Shown: positions 33,985 to 42,308 of the stretch, piece after piece | Position numbering within the stretch: position 1 is the stretch's first letter | Layout: the number at the start of each line of letters is the position of its first letter | Assembly: GCA_040384665.1 (NCBI GenBank) | Contig: JAZKIY010000012.1 | Coordinates: 62,001 to 126,000 of the forward strand | Direction: 5' to 3' | Source: PCRC01 sp040384665 | GTDB taxonomy: Bacteria; Pseudomonadota; Gammaproteobacteria; Burkholderiales; Burkholderiaceae_C | Length of the DNA: 64,000 bases | Position numbers and translations under genes: made by a program | Notes under the pieces: model-generated | What the model saw: only the letters and a program-made list of their open reading frames with translations | What the model was told of the DNA's origin: nothing | The model's database searches: none

Positions 33985-34795
33985 GGGTTTTGCTCCAGTC
34001 CATCACGATGCGGTGCAGTTGCGCCACGCCATCGGTCAAAGCCGCAGGGCCAGGCTGCAGGATATCGGCCGATTTGATCTCGAACAGTTGCTGGTTTTTC
34101 ACGGCCGGCACGTCCTGCCAACCAGGCCGCGCAGCGACCTTCTCGGCACGGAATTTCTTGCCGCACCAGGAGCCCACAATGATGTCGGGTGCGCGCCGCA
34201 CAACCTCGTCGCCGCTGGCGATGATGCGGTTCTTGCCCAGTGATTCTTTTGCCAGTTCAGGAAAACAATCGTCGCCACCGGCAATGCCCATCAGCTCCGA
34301 AACCCAGGCAATCGCGCTGATGTGCGGTTCGTCCCACTCCTCGAAAAAGATGCGCGGGCGGCGTGGCAAAGCGGCAGCGGCATCCTGGATGGCCATGAGC
34401 TGTTCGCGCATGCCGTTGACCAGGGCCAGGCCTTTCTCGGCCTGGCCGACCATCGCCGCCACCTGCACCAGCATGGCAAAAATCTCGGCCACGCTGCGCT
34501 GGTTGAACACCGTCACCTGAATGCCATGGCGGATCAGCGCGGCCGCAATGTCGGCCTGCAGGTCGGAGAAGCCAAACACGCAGTCGGGTTTGAGTTCCAG
34601 AATTTTGTCGATCTTGGCGCTCAGGAAGGCACTGACCTTGGGCTTCTCTTCCCGCGCGCGGCGGGGCCGCACGGTGTAGCCCGAGATGCCCACAATGCGC
34701 GCCTCTTCACCCAGCAAATACAGCCACTCGGTGGTTTCTTCGGTCAGGCAGACGATGCGCTGCGGGCCGTGGGGAAAGGCAAAGCGTTCGGTCAT
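33977..34795 (-). CDS. BtuF-like corrinoid-binding protein without signal peptide
   Basis: A 272-residue protein of the BtuF/FepB fold: PQRIVCLTEETTEWLYLLG, VGISGYTVRP, DKILELKPDCVFGFSDLQAD, and a late PGWQDVPAVKNQQLFEI. Periplasmic members start with a signal peptide. Here the first strand begins about 12 residues after the start, so the protein should stay in the cytoplasm. The ATG overlaps the cobB stop (ATGA), which excludes a hidden upstream leader. It may hold or hand over corrinoid intermediates between CobB and CobU (inference). Confidence 0.82.
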   Translation of the reverse strand: MTERFAFPHGPQRIVCLTEETTEWLYLLGEEARIVGISGYTVRPRRAREEKPKVSAFLSAKIDKILELKPDCVFGFSDLQADIAAALIRHGIQVTVFNQRSVAEIFAMLVQVAAMVGQAEKGLALVNGMREQLMAIQDAAAALPRRPRIFFEEWDEPHISAIAWVSELMGIAGGDDCFPELAKESLGKNRIIASGDEVVRRAPDIIVGSWCGKKFRAEKVAARPGWQDVPAVKNQQLFEIKSADILQPGPAALTDGVAQLHRIVMDWSKTHG

Positions 34796-36135
34796 GGTGC
34801 AGGCATTGTGGCGCTGCGCAGGAACAGCGACGCCACCGCGGCAGGGCTGGACGGGAACCACGCATGGAAATAACTGGCGCCAATCGAACCGTGGCGGTAC
34901 AGCGCTTCACCCGGCCCAGGCCGGCCGGGCGATGTGGTGCGGCCCGCCGGTTGCAGTGGTGTGTCGCAGGTGGAGTAATGGAAGGTGTGGCCGCGCAAGG
35001 TGCCCTCTTTCACGCCTGCCAGCACCAGTTGCTGCGGGCCGAGCGCGGCCAGGCGTTGTTGCAGCGTGACCTGGCCGGGCAGCAAACCCCACATCGCGTG
35101 CGCCACACCGTCTTTGCCTTGCAGTTGTTCAAACAGCACCATCATGCCGCCACACTCGGCCCAGACCGGTTTGTGGGCCGCCACGTGCTGCTGGAGGTCG
35201 TCGCGCAGCGCGGTGTTGGCCGACAAACGCTCGGCATGCAGTTCGGGGTAACCGCCGGGCAACCACACGGCGTCGCACGCGGGCAAGGCCGCGTCGGCCA
35301 GCGGTGAGAAAAACACCAGCTCTGCGCCGAGGGCACGCAGGCAGTCCAGGTTGGCGTCGTACACGAAGCAGAACGCGGCATCGCGGGCGATGGCGATGGT
35401 GGTGCCGTGCAGCAGCGCTGGGGCTGGGGGTGTCGCGTTGGGCGCGGTGAAGCCCACCTGCCAACGCTGCAAATCGTCGGTGCCCATCTGGCCCAGCAGG
35501 GTGCGCGCCAGCGCATCGGCGGCAGCGTCGAGCCGGGCCAGTGCGTCGCCCACCTCGCTGGCGGCCACCAGCCCCAAGTGGCGTTCTGGCAGAGAAAAAT
35601 CGGTTTGGCGGGGCAAGGCGCCCAACCAGTGTTCGGGGTCGCGCACGCTGTCCTGCAGCATGCCGGCATGGCGAACGCTGGCCACGCGGTTGGCCAGCAC
35701 ACCGGCCCAGCGCAGACCGGGGCGGTAGTGCTGCAGGCCAAAGGCCAGCGCACCAAAGGTGCCGGCCATGGCCGACGCGTCCACCACCGCCAGCACCGGC
35801 AAGCCAAAACGCTGCGCGAGGTCGGCCGCGCTCGGTTCGCCGTCAAACAGGCCCATCACGCCTTCGACGATCAGCAGGTCGGCGTCGCCGGCCGCAGCAA
35901 ACAGCCGGGCGCGGCAGTCGGCCTCGCCGGTCATCCACAAATCGAGCTGGTAGACCGGCGCGCCGCTGGCCAGTGTGAGCCAGTGCGGGTCCAGAAAATC
36001 GGGCCCGCACTTGAACACCCGCACACGCCGCCCAGCCCGCGTGTGCAGCCGGGCCAGTGCCGCCGTCACCGTGGTTTTGCCCTGACCAGACGCCGGGGCC
36101 GCCACGAGGATGGCGGGACAGGTGTGGGTCGTCAC
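34792..36135 (-). CDS. cobB: Cobyrinic acid a,c-diamide synthase
   Basis: CobB (CbiA) amidates carboxylates a and c of cobyrinic acid, using glutamine and ATP. The 447 residues contain a P-loop ATPase (PASGQGKTTVTAAL, 14-27; FKCGPDFLDPHW) and a glutaminase domain with Cys in WAECGGMMVLFE (about 330) and a C-terminal GSIGASYFHAWF. It starts 3 bp after the btuB stop. The corrin-ring enzymes that would supply its substrate de novo are not in the window. Confidence 0.95.
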   Translation of the reverse strand: MTTHTCPAILVAAPASGQGKTTVTAALARLHTRAGRRVRVFKCGPDFLDPHWLTLASGAPVYQLDLWMTGEADCRARLFAAAGDADLLIVEGVMGLFDGEPSAADLAQRFGLPVLAVVDASAMAGTFGALAFGLQHYRPGLRWAGVLANRVASVRHAGMLQDSVRDPEHWLGALPRQTDFSLPERHLGLVAASEVGDALARLDAAADALARTLLGQMGTDDLQRWQVGFTAPNATPPAPALLHGTTIAIARDAAFCFVYDANLDCLRALGAELVFFSPLADAALPACDAVWLPGGYPELHAERLSANTALRDDLQQHVAAHKPVWAECGGMMVLFEQLQGKDGVAHAMWGLLPGQVTLQQRLAALGPQQLVLAGVKEGTLRGHTFHYSTCDTPLQPAGRTTSPGRPGPGEALYRHGSIGASYFHAWFPSSPAAVASLFLRSATMPAP

Positions 36136-36138
36136 GGT

Positions 36139-37971
36139 TTACTTCGGCGTGTAGCGCAGTGTGAGGTACACCGTGCGGCCCGACTGGTTGTAGCCATAAG
36201 CCGTCTCGTAGGTGCGGTCGGTCAGGTTGTTGAGCGAGGCCTGCAGCTTCCACTCCTTGCTGAGCGTGTAACCAGCGTTCAGGTCCAGCGTGACGTAGCT
36301 GGGCAACGCGCGGGCCGGGGTGTTGTTGGCATCGTCGAAACGCTCGCCCACGTACAGCAGCGAGGTGCCGAACTGCCAGGCGCCCAGGGTGTAGTCGGCG
36401 CCCAGCGTCACCTGCTCGTCCGCGCGGCGTGCCAGCTTGCGGCCATTCAGCTCGTTGCGCGGGTCCAGCAGGTCCAGCGCGCCCCGCAGTTGCAGGTTGC
36501 CAAAGCGGCCGTCGTACGACAGCGTATAGCCGTCGATGCGCGCACGCGGCACCTGCGACGCTGTGGTGGTGTTGCTGATGAAGCCACGGATCTGGTTGTC
36601 AAAGCGCACCAGTTTCAGCTGGTGATCGCCCTGGGTGTAGGTCACACCCACATCGGTGTTCCGGCCACGCTCGGGCTGCAGCAAGGGGTTGCCGAAGTTC
36701 GGGAAGTACAGCTGGTTGAACGACGGTGCGACAAAGCTGGTGCCATGCGACACCTGCGCCCGCCAGGCTGGCGTGAACTGGTAGGCATAGCCGGCAAAGT
36801 AGGTGTTGGCGTTGCCGAATTGTGAGTTGCGGTCGCGCCGCACGTTGGCTTGCCAGCTGTGGCCAGCCTGGCTGCCATTCAGGCCGACGAAGCCGGAGGT
36901 GATGGTGCGTTCCGACACCGGGTAGGGCGTGGTGCTCTCGATCTTCTGCTCGCGCTGCTCCAGCCCCAGCACCGCCACGCCAATCGGCGTGCTCACATTG
37001 TTCTGCCAGCTCAGCTCGTTCTGCCGGGTGTTGAACCGGTTCGGGCTCGCCGCCACGATGGAGGCCGATTTGTCGGCGCTGGTGCTGGCCCGCAGCTCGG
37101 TCTGCCAGTCGCTGGTGATTTTGCCTTTCAGGCCCAGGCTGGCGACCTGGGTCTTGATTGCGGTGCGCGCGTCCCGGTTCGGGCCGTCGTCGAGTTGCAC
37201 CTCGCCATCGGCGTACAGCAGGTTGCCACTGACCGACCAGTCGGGCGTCAGCTGGTAGCTGATCGAACCCGACAACGACTCCTGGTCGAAGCCATCGCGG
37301 TCGGGGTTGAAACTGGTACCAGGCAAGTGTGAATTGGTCGAAGAAAAACCTTTTTCGCGCAGCTTCTGCACACCAAACGAATACCGCAACCCACCCTCAC
37401 CGCCGGAGGCGCCCGTCGCCAATGTCACGTGGTTGTTGCTGCCCACGGTGGCCGACGCGTAGGGCGCAAAGCCCGCCGCGCCGCGCCGGGTGAACACCTG
37501 CACCACACCGCCCACGCCCTCGCTGCCGTACAGCGCAGAGGCCGGGCCTTTCAGCACCTCCACACGCTCGATCATGTCGACCGGGATGTTGTCGTAGTTG
37601 GGTTGACCCGCCGTGGCCGAGCCGAAGCGCACCCCGTCAATCAGCAAGATGGTGTGGCGGCTCTCGGTACCACGGATGAACAGGGTTGAGTTTTTGCCCA
37701 GGCCCCCGTTGGCGGTGGTCTGCAGACCGGCGTTGCGCGCCAGCAGCTCGCTCAGCGTGCGCGCGGTCGATGCCTCGATGGCGGCACGGTCGACCACCAC
37801 CACGTCGCTGACGACTTCGTCCACACGGGTGGCGGTGCGGGTGGCGGTGATCACGGTTTCAGAGAGCCGTTTTTCAGCCGACGGAACGTCGCTTTGGGCC
37901 AGCGAGGGGAATGCGGCGGCCAAGGCCATGGGCACGGTGGCCAGGCGCAGCGTGCGCGAAAAGATTTTCAT
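36139..37971 (-). CDS. btuB: TonB-dependent vitamin B12 receptor
   Basis: A 610-residue outer-membrane receptor for cobalamin. It has a signal peptide (cleavage after SLA, about 25), a TonB-box-like SETVITATRTATRVDEV, plug motifs LFIRGTESRHTILLIDGVRFG and VEVLKGPASALYGSEGVGG, and a 22-strand barrel ending in LTLRYTPK. The length is close to E. coli BtuB (614). It is the first gene after riboswitch 2. Its ATG is overlapped by the TGA of a possible 10-codon leader. Confidence 0.93.
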   Translation of the reverse strand: MKIFSRTLRLATVPMALAAAFPSLAQSDVPSAEKRLSETVITATRTATRVDEVVSDVVVVDRAAIEASTARTLSELLARNAGLQTTANGGLGKNSTLFIRGTESRHTILLIDGVRFGSATAGQPNYDNIPVDMIERVEVLKGPASALYGSEGVGGVVQVFTRRGAAGFAPYASATVGSNNHVTLATGASGGEGGLRYSFGVQKLREKGFSSTNSHLPGTSFNPDRDGFDQESLSGSISYQLTPDWSVSGNLLYADGEVQLDDGPNRDARTAIKTQVASLGLKGKITSDWQTELRASTSADKSASIVAASPNRFNTRQNELSWQNNVSTPIGVAVLGLEQREQKIESTTPYPVSERTITSGFVGLNGSQAGHSWQANVRRDRNSQFGNANTYFAGYAYQFTPAWRAQVSHGTSFVAPSFNQLYFPNFGNPLLQPERGRNTDVGVTYTQGDHQLKLVRFDNQIRGFISNTTTASQVPRARIDGYTLSYDGRFGNLQLRGALDLLDPRNELNGRKLARRADEQVTLGADYTLGAWQFGTSLLYVGERFDDANNTPARALPSYVTLDLNAGYTLSKEWKLQASLNNLTDRTYETAYGYNQSGRTVYLTLRYTPK

Positions 37972-38000
37972 AACAGTGGAACAGGTGAAAGTGCCCTCAC
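37968..38000 (-). promoter_or_regulatory. Possible 10-codon coupling leader before btuB
   Basis: A GTG at 37998-38000 lies within the 3' arm of a caccggc-gggga-gccggtg hairpin (37998-38017). It opens a frame of ten codons whose TGA overlaps the btuB ATG (ATGA). If translated, it would couple btuB translation to the riboswitch hairpin. This rests on geometry only. Confidence 0.25.
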
Positions 38001-38054
38001 CGGCTTCCCCGCCGGTGCATGGACGTCAAGGTTGTGCGGCTTTTCTCAGACGCA

Positions 38055-38292
38055 CGACCACCTTGTTGGCCGGTATCCGGGCTGGTGGTGCTGCTGCCAT
38101 CGCCTTCCCAGCACACACCCTGTGGGCGTGCAGCCAGTGGCCAAAGATGACAGCTGAGACAGGCCATGGCGTGGTGCCGTGCCTGCCCCGTCCACTTACC
38201 GTTGCGGGGGCAGCGCAGGTTAGGTTGGCCATGCCGGCCTTCCCCCCTGCTTCCCGTTGAACTGCAGCGTGTGAACCACACCGCGAGCACCA
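38055..38292 (-). promoter_or_regulatory. Cobalamin riboswitch 2 (btuB operon)
   Basis: On the minus strand the aptamer elements appear in order: ggtgct (38286-38291), ttcaacgggaagcagggggg, gcaacggtaagtggacgg, the B12 box gccactg (38135-38141), gggaaggcgatggcag, and agcccggataccggcc (38068-38083). A -10-like taaaat is just upstream (about 38302). The core and even the downstream hairpin match riboswitch 1 closely. It should repress btuB through btuD when cobalamin is plentiful. Confidence 0.94.
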
Positions 38293-38345
38293 ACCTGCGT
38301 ATTTTACGTTCCAAATTCCGGGTGCCCCCTAAAATGGCCTCCGCC

Positions 38346-38567
38346 ATGTCGCAATCCGCACAAATTGACCAGATCGCCGAACGGGTGGACCGCCTGCTGG
38401 TTCGCTACGAGGAACTGCAGCGCACCAACGACCTGTTGACCGCGCGGCTTGAAGTCACGCGACAGGAACGCGACTCCCTGCAGTCGCGCCTGAACGCGGC
38501 CCGCAGCCGGGTTGAAGCCCTGCTGGAACGCTTGCCGGAAGACGCTCCCCCCAAGGACGCCGCATGA
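38346..38567 (+). CDS. ZapB-like coiled-coil protein (TIGR02449 type)
   Basis: A 73-residue protein that is almost entirely one coiled coil (IDQIAERVDRLLVRYEELQ through RVEALLERLPED). It matches the pattern of the TIGR02449 family, small coiled-coil proteins found directly upstream of zapA. A role in division-ring organisation is inferred from that linkage. ATG at 38346 is preferred; ATG at 38334 would add four residues. Its stop overlaps the zapA start (ATGA). Confidence 0.8.
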   Translation: MSQSAQIDQIAERVDRLLVRYEELQRTNDLLTARLEVTRQERDSLQSRLNAARSRVEALLERLPEDAPPKDAA

Positions 38568-38899
38568 AGCAACTCGAAGTGCAGATCATGGGCCAGAGCT
38601 ACCTGCTGGGCTGCCCCGAGGGTGGCGACGGCAAGCTGCTGGACGCGGTGGAAAAGGTCGACACCGCGATGTGCAAGATCCGCGATGCCGGCAAGGTGAA
38701 AGCACGCGACCGCATCGCCGTGCTGGCCGCACTCAACCTCGCCTTCGAGGTGCCAGACGTGACCCATGCGCCCGCGCCCACCACGGCCCCTGCCACGCAG
38801 CCTACGTCCGCCCACAGCGACGGTCCGGCCGACCCCCGGCTGGCCCAACTGGTCGCCCGGCTCGACCAGGTGCTGACCGGCGACGGCCAGCTCCTGTAG
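38564..38899 (+). CDS. zapA: Cell division protein ZapA
   Basis: ZapA binds FtsZ and bundles protofilaments at midcell. The 111-residue protein has the typical N-terminal strand (KQLEVQIMGQSYLLGCPEG), a helix DAVEKVDTAMCKIRD and IAVLAALNLAFEV. A low-complexity Ala/Pro/Thr stretch (about 66-88) precedes the terminal coiled coil. It is followed directly by 6S RNA, a common proteobacterial arrangement. Confidence 0.92.
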   Translation: MKQLEVQIMGQSYLLGCPEGGDGKLLDAVEKVDTAMCKIRDAGKVKARDRIAVLAALNLAFEVPDVTHAPAPTTAPATQPTSAHSDGPADPRLAQLVARLDQVLTGDGQLL

Positions 38900-38923
38900 G
38901 CCAGCACGCTGGGCTGCCAAGGC

Positions 38924-38929
38924 CTACAA
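38924..38929 (+). promoter_or_regulatory. -10 box of the 6S RNA promoter
   Basis: The hexamer tacaat lies 7 bp before the predicted 6S RNA 5' end, the expected sigma-70 spacing. No convincing -35 box was seen within the end of zapA. Confidence 0.5.
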
Positions 38930-38936
38930 TCAAATT

Positions 38937-39109
38937 GTCTGCGGTTGCGTGCCGGGCTTTATATTTCCTTGAACCAATGCTCTTAGAGCACGGGCTTGGT
39001 AAATTGCCCGACGGGTGTGATCATCTCGCGTCAGATGAACCCGAAGTCTGGCTGCCCTCGCCCACCTGAACCCTGCGTTCAGGATGACGGTCCGGTGGCG
39101 ACCGCAGAC
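38937..39109 (+). ncRNA. ssrS: 6S RNA
   Basis: 6S RNA binds the sigma-70 RNA polymerase holoenzyme and lowers transcription in stationary phase. The ends pair as a closing stem: gtctgcggt (38937-38945) with accgcagac (39101-39109). Between them are features known from betaproteobacterial 6S RNA, including 'ttatatttccttgaacc' and a long imperfect hairpin around a central bubble. It lies directly after zapA, as in many proteobacteria. The length of 173 nt fits the family. Exact ends are inferred from the stem. Confidence 0.82.
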
Positions 39110-39137
39110 ACCTATTCTTCCCACGCCCTTTCTCCCT

Positions 39138-39956
39138 ATGCCGTTCGAACCCCTGCTGATCGTTGAACTCGCCGTGCTCGGCCTTGGCACCGGTTTCCTC
39201 GCCGGCCTGCTCGGCATTGGCGGTGGCATGCTGATGGTGCCCTTCATCACCATCATCCTGTCGGGCCGCGGCGTCGGCCCCGACCTGGCGGTCAAGATGG
39301 CGATTGCCACCTCGATGGCGACCATCATCTTCACCTCCATCTCCAGCGTGCGCGCCCACCACCAGCGCGGCGCGGTGCGCTGGGATTTGGTCAAGGGGCT
39401 GGCACCCGGCATCGTCATTGGCAGCATGGTGGGCAGCCTGGGCGTGTTCGCCATCCTCAAGGGCTCGTGGCTCGCACTGTTTTTTGCCGCCTTCGTCAGC
39501 TTCTCGGCCACCCAGATGTTTTTGGATAAAAAGCCTGCGCCCACACGCCAGATGCCCGGCGTGCCCGGCCAGTTGGCGGCGGGGGGCTTCATTGGTTTTC
39601 TGTCGGGCCTGGTGGGCGCCGGTGGCGGTTTTGTCAGCGTGCCGTTCATGACCTGGTGCAATGTGGCCATCCACAACGCGGTGGCCACCAGTGCGGCGCT
39701 GGGTTTTCCAATTGCGCTGGCCAATGTGGTGGGCTATGCCATCAGCGGCCAGGGCGTGCAGAACCTGCCGGCCTACTCGTTTGGCTACATCTGGCTGCCG
39801 GCACTGGCCGTGATCGCCATCTGCAGCGTGTTCACCGCACCGCTGGGTGCGAAAGCGGCACACAACCTGCCCGTGAAAAAACTCAAACGCGTGTTCGCCA
39901 GCATCCTGTACCTGCTGGCAGCCTACATGCTCTACAAAGGCCTGACCTCGGTCTGA
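39138..39956 (+). CDS. TauE/SafE-family sulfite exporter-like permease
   Basis: A 272-residue membrane protein with about eight helices and the duplicated TauE motif: GLGTGFLAGLLGIGGGMLMVP (15-35, split by family convention) and GFLSGLVGAGGGFVSVPFM near 153-171. Relatives export sulfite, sulfoacetate or related organic sulfonates. The substrate here is unknown. ATG at 39138 follows 6S RNA by 28 bp. It converges on the malonyl-CoA synthetase gene with an 8-bp gap. Confidence 0.85.
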   Translation: MPFEPLLIVELAVLGLGTGFLAGLLGIGGGMLMVPFITIILSGRGVGPDLAVKMAIATSMATIIFTSISSVRAHHQRGAVRWDLVKGLAPGIVIGSMVGSLGVFAILKGSWLALFFAAFVSFSATQMFLDKKPAPTRQMPGVPGQLAAGGFIGFLSGLVGAGGGFVSVPFMTWCNVAIHNAVATSAALGFPIALANVVGYAISGQGVQNLPAYSFGYIWLPALAVIAICSVFTAPLGAKAAHNLPVKKLKRVFASILYLLAAYMLYKGLTSV

Positions 39957-39963
39957 ACCAGGC

Positions 39964-41496
39964 TCAGGTGAACAGCCCTTTGTGCTGTTCACGCAGCAGG
40001 TTCTTCTGCACCTTGCCCATGGTGTTGCGTGGCAGATCGGCCACCACATAGGCCCGCTTGGGCACCTTGAAGTTGGCCAGCGTGGCCTTCAGCGTGGCCA
40101 GAATGGCCTCGCCCTCCAGCACCGCACCCGGCTTGGCCACCACCACCGCCACCCCGACCTCGCCAAAGTCTGGGTGCGGCACACCGACCACCGCGCTTTC
40201 GGCCACGCCCGGCAGTTCGTTGATGGTGCCTTCGATCTCCGCCGGGTAGACGTTGTAGCCGCCGCTGATGATCAGGTCCTTGCTGCGGCCAACGATGGTG
40301 ACGTACCCCTGCTTGTCCACCTTGCCCACGTCCCCGGTCTTGAAAAACAAATCGGTGGTGAACTCTTCGGCGGTTTTCTCCGGCATGCGCCAGTAGCCCT
40401 TGAAGACGTTGGGGCCCTTGACCTCGATGCCACCGATCTCGTCCACCGCGCAGTCCACGCCGTGCTCGTTGCGCACGCGCAATTGCACCCCGGGCAGCGG
40501 GAAGCCCACCGTGCCACCGCGACGCTCGCCGCCGGCATACGGGTTGGAGGTGAGCATGGTGGTCTCGCTCATGCCGTAACGCTCCAGAATGGTGTGGCCG
40601 GTGCGCTGCTGCCAGTCGGTGAAGGTCTCGATCAACAACGGCGCCGAGCCAGCGATGAACAGCCGCATGTTTTTCGCCACCGCCGGGCTCAGGCCAGACT
40701 CCTGCAGCAGCCGCACATACAGCGTGGGCACGCCCATGAACACGGTGGCGCGGGGCATGGCCTGCAACACCGCCCTCGGGTCGAACTTGGCGAACCAGAC
40801 CATTTTGCTGCCGTTGAGCAACGCCCCGTGGATGGCCACAAACAGGCCGTGCACATGGAAGATGGGCAACGCGTGGATCAGCACGTCGCCGCGCTGCCAG
40901 CCCCAGTAGTGCTGCAGCACTCTGGCGTTGGACAGCAGGTTGCCATGGGTCAGCATCGCGCCTTTGCTGCGGCCGGTGGTGCCACTGGTGTAGAGGATGG
41001 CGGCCAAATCGCCCGCCGCTTTGGTCACCGGCACCTGCTGGTCGGCACAGTGCGCCGCGCGTTGCAGCAGCGAGCCTGTGCGGTCGTCTCCGAGCGTGAA
41101 CACGTGGCGGGTGCCCGCCGTGAAGGCGATCTTGCTGACCCAGCCAAAGTTTTGCGGCGTACACACCACCACCGATGGCTCGGCGTTGCCAATGAAGTAA
41201 CTGATCTCGCTGCTCTGGTAGGCGGTGTTGAGCGGCAGGAACACGAAGCCGGCGCGCAACGTGGCCAGGTACAGCAGCATCGCCTCGACCGATTTTTCCA
41301 CCTGCACCGCGATGCGCGCACCGGCGGGCAAATCAAGCGATGTAAGCAGGTTGGCGAGCATCGCGCTGCCTCGGTCAAGGTCGTGCCAGCTGTAGTGCAG
41401 CGCTTCGCCACCGTTGCCGGTGGTTTCCACCGCAGTGGCATCGAGGTCGGCGGGAAAAGCGGCGCGCAGCGCGGCAAACAGGTTGTGCTGGGTCAT
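39964..41496 (-). CDS. matB: Malonyl-CoA synthetase
   Basis: A 510-residue acyl-adenylating enzyme. It has the AMP-binding loop LYTSGTTGRSKGAMLTHGNL (about 168-187), the A5 motif ERYGMSETTMLTSNP with MatB-like residues, TGDVGKVDKQGYVTIVGRSKD, and the C-terminal lysine in PRNTMGKVQKN. By eye it is closest to MatB, which makes malonyl-CoA from malonate. The adjacent enoyl-CoA hydratase-like gene and the periplasmic dicarboxylate-type receptor support a malonate or related acid use block. Other short or medium acyl substrates cannot be excluded. Confidence 0.82.
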   Translation of the reverse strand: MTQHNLFAALRAAFPADLDATAVETTGNGGEALHYSWHDLDRGSAMLANLLTSLDLPAGARIAVQVEKSVEAMLLYLATLRAGFVFLPLNTAYQSSEISYFIGNAEPSVVVCTPQNFGWVSKIAFTAGTRHVFTLGDDRTGSLLQRAAHCADQQVPVTKAAGDLAAILYTSGTTGRSKGAMLTHGNLLSNARVLQHYWGWQRGDVLIHALPIFHVHGLFVAIHGALLNGSKMVWFAKFDPRAVLQAMPRATVFMGVPTLYVRLLQESGLSPAVAKNMRLFIAGSAPLLIETFTDWQQRTGHTILERYGMSETTMLTSNPYAGGERRGGTVGFPLPGVQLRVRNEHGVDCAVDEIGGIEVKGPNVFKGYWRMPEKTAEEFTTDLFFKTGDVGKVDKQGYVTIVGRSKDLIISGGYNVYPAEIEGTINELPGVAESAVVGVPHPDFGEVGVAVVVAKPGAVLEGEAILATLKATLANFKVPKRAYVVADLPRNTMGKVQKNLLREQHKGLFT

Positions 41497-41522
41497 GGTG
41501 CGTCAGCGGAAACAGGCAATGT

Positions 41523-42287
41523 TCAGGAAGTGAAAGCGGGCTTGCGTTTGTGCAGGAAAGCGGTGATGCCTTCGCGGTGCTCGGCACTGCTGGCGTAGGC
41601 ATAGGCGTCTGGTGGAACGGCCGTGGCAGTGGCCAGCGCACGGAAGGTTTGCTTGTTCATGCGCGCGGCTTGCGGTGCCAGCGCGGCAATGCGGTGGGCG
41701 GTGGCCTCGGCTTCGGCCGCCACCTCCGCGTCGGGCCGCAGGCGGTTCAGAAAGCCGCGCAGCTTCATCTCGGTGGCGTCGAACACCGCCGCTTCGAGCA
41801 GCATTTCTTTGGCGGTGGCAGCCCCCACCGCAGCAGCAACCAACGCGGCCTCGCGCGGTGCCATCGGGAAGCCGAGCTTGGCAATGGGTGCGCCGAACCT
41901 GGCGGACTCGCCGGCGATGCGGATGTCGCAACAGGCCGAGATTTCCACCCCCGCGCCCATGCACGCGCCCTCGATCTGCGCGACCACCGGCACGTCACAG
42001 TCCAGCACCGCCTGCAGGCCAGCCCAGACCTCGTCTTCGTGGAATTCACGCAGGCTCTCGGCTGCGAAGCGGAAGCTGGGGTATTCGGAAATGTCACCGC
42101 CGGCGCAGAAGTGCCCGCCCTCGCCGCGCAGCACAACGCCGCGCAAGCCTGCGTCTTGCGGCAGCGCGGTGAACACCTGCCGCAGTTCGCGCCACATGGC
42201 GCGCGACATCGCGTTGAGCTTGCCGGGGTGCGACAGCGTCACCCATGCCAGCGCGCCCTCGCGCGCGACCTTTACCTCTCCGGTCAT
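41523..42287 (-). CDS. Enoyl-CoA hydratase/isomerase family protein
   Basis: A 254-residue crotonase-fold protein: the oxyanion-hole motifs are HFCAGGDISEYPSF (about 59-72) and IEGACMGAGVEISACCD (about 104-120). The usual catalytic Glu pair is only partly conserved. Lying 26 bp upstream of matB and 21 bp downstream of the Bug receptor gene, it is likely part of the same acid-degradation unit. The exact reaction (hydration, decarboxylation or isomerisation) is undetermined. Confidence 0.88.
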   Translation of the reverse strand: MTGEVKVAREGALAWVTLSHPGKLNAMSRAMWRELRQVFTALPQDAGLRGVVLRGEGGHFCAGGDISEYPSFRFAAESLREFHEDEVWAGLQAVLDCDVPVVAQIEGACMGAGVEISACCDIRIAGESARFGAPIAKLGFPMAPREAALVAAAVGAATAKEMLLEAAVFDATEMKLRGFLNRLRPDAEVAAEAEATAHRIAALAPQAARMNKQTFRALATATAVPPDAYAYASSAEHREGITAFLHKRKPAFTS

Positions 42288-42308
42288 TGGAAACTTCTCC
42301 GTTGCGCC

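Noticed and set aside
14248..37971. A recent horizontally acquired island
   Set aside because: Base composition and codon use look the same as in the flanks, and I see no integrase, tRNA end or direct-repeat boundary. A long-standing operon pair is more likely.
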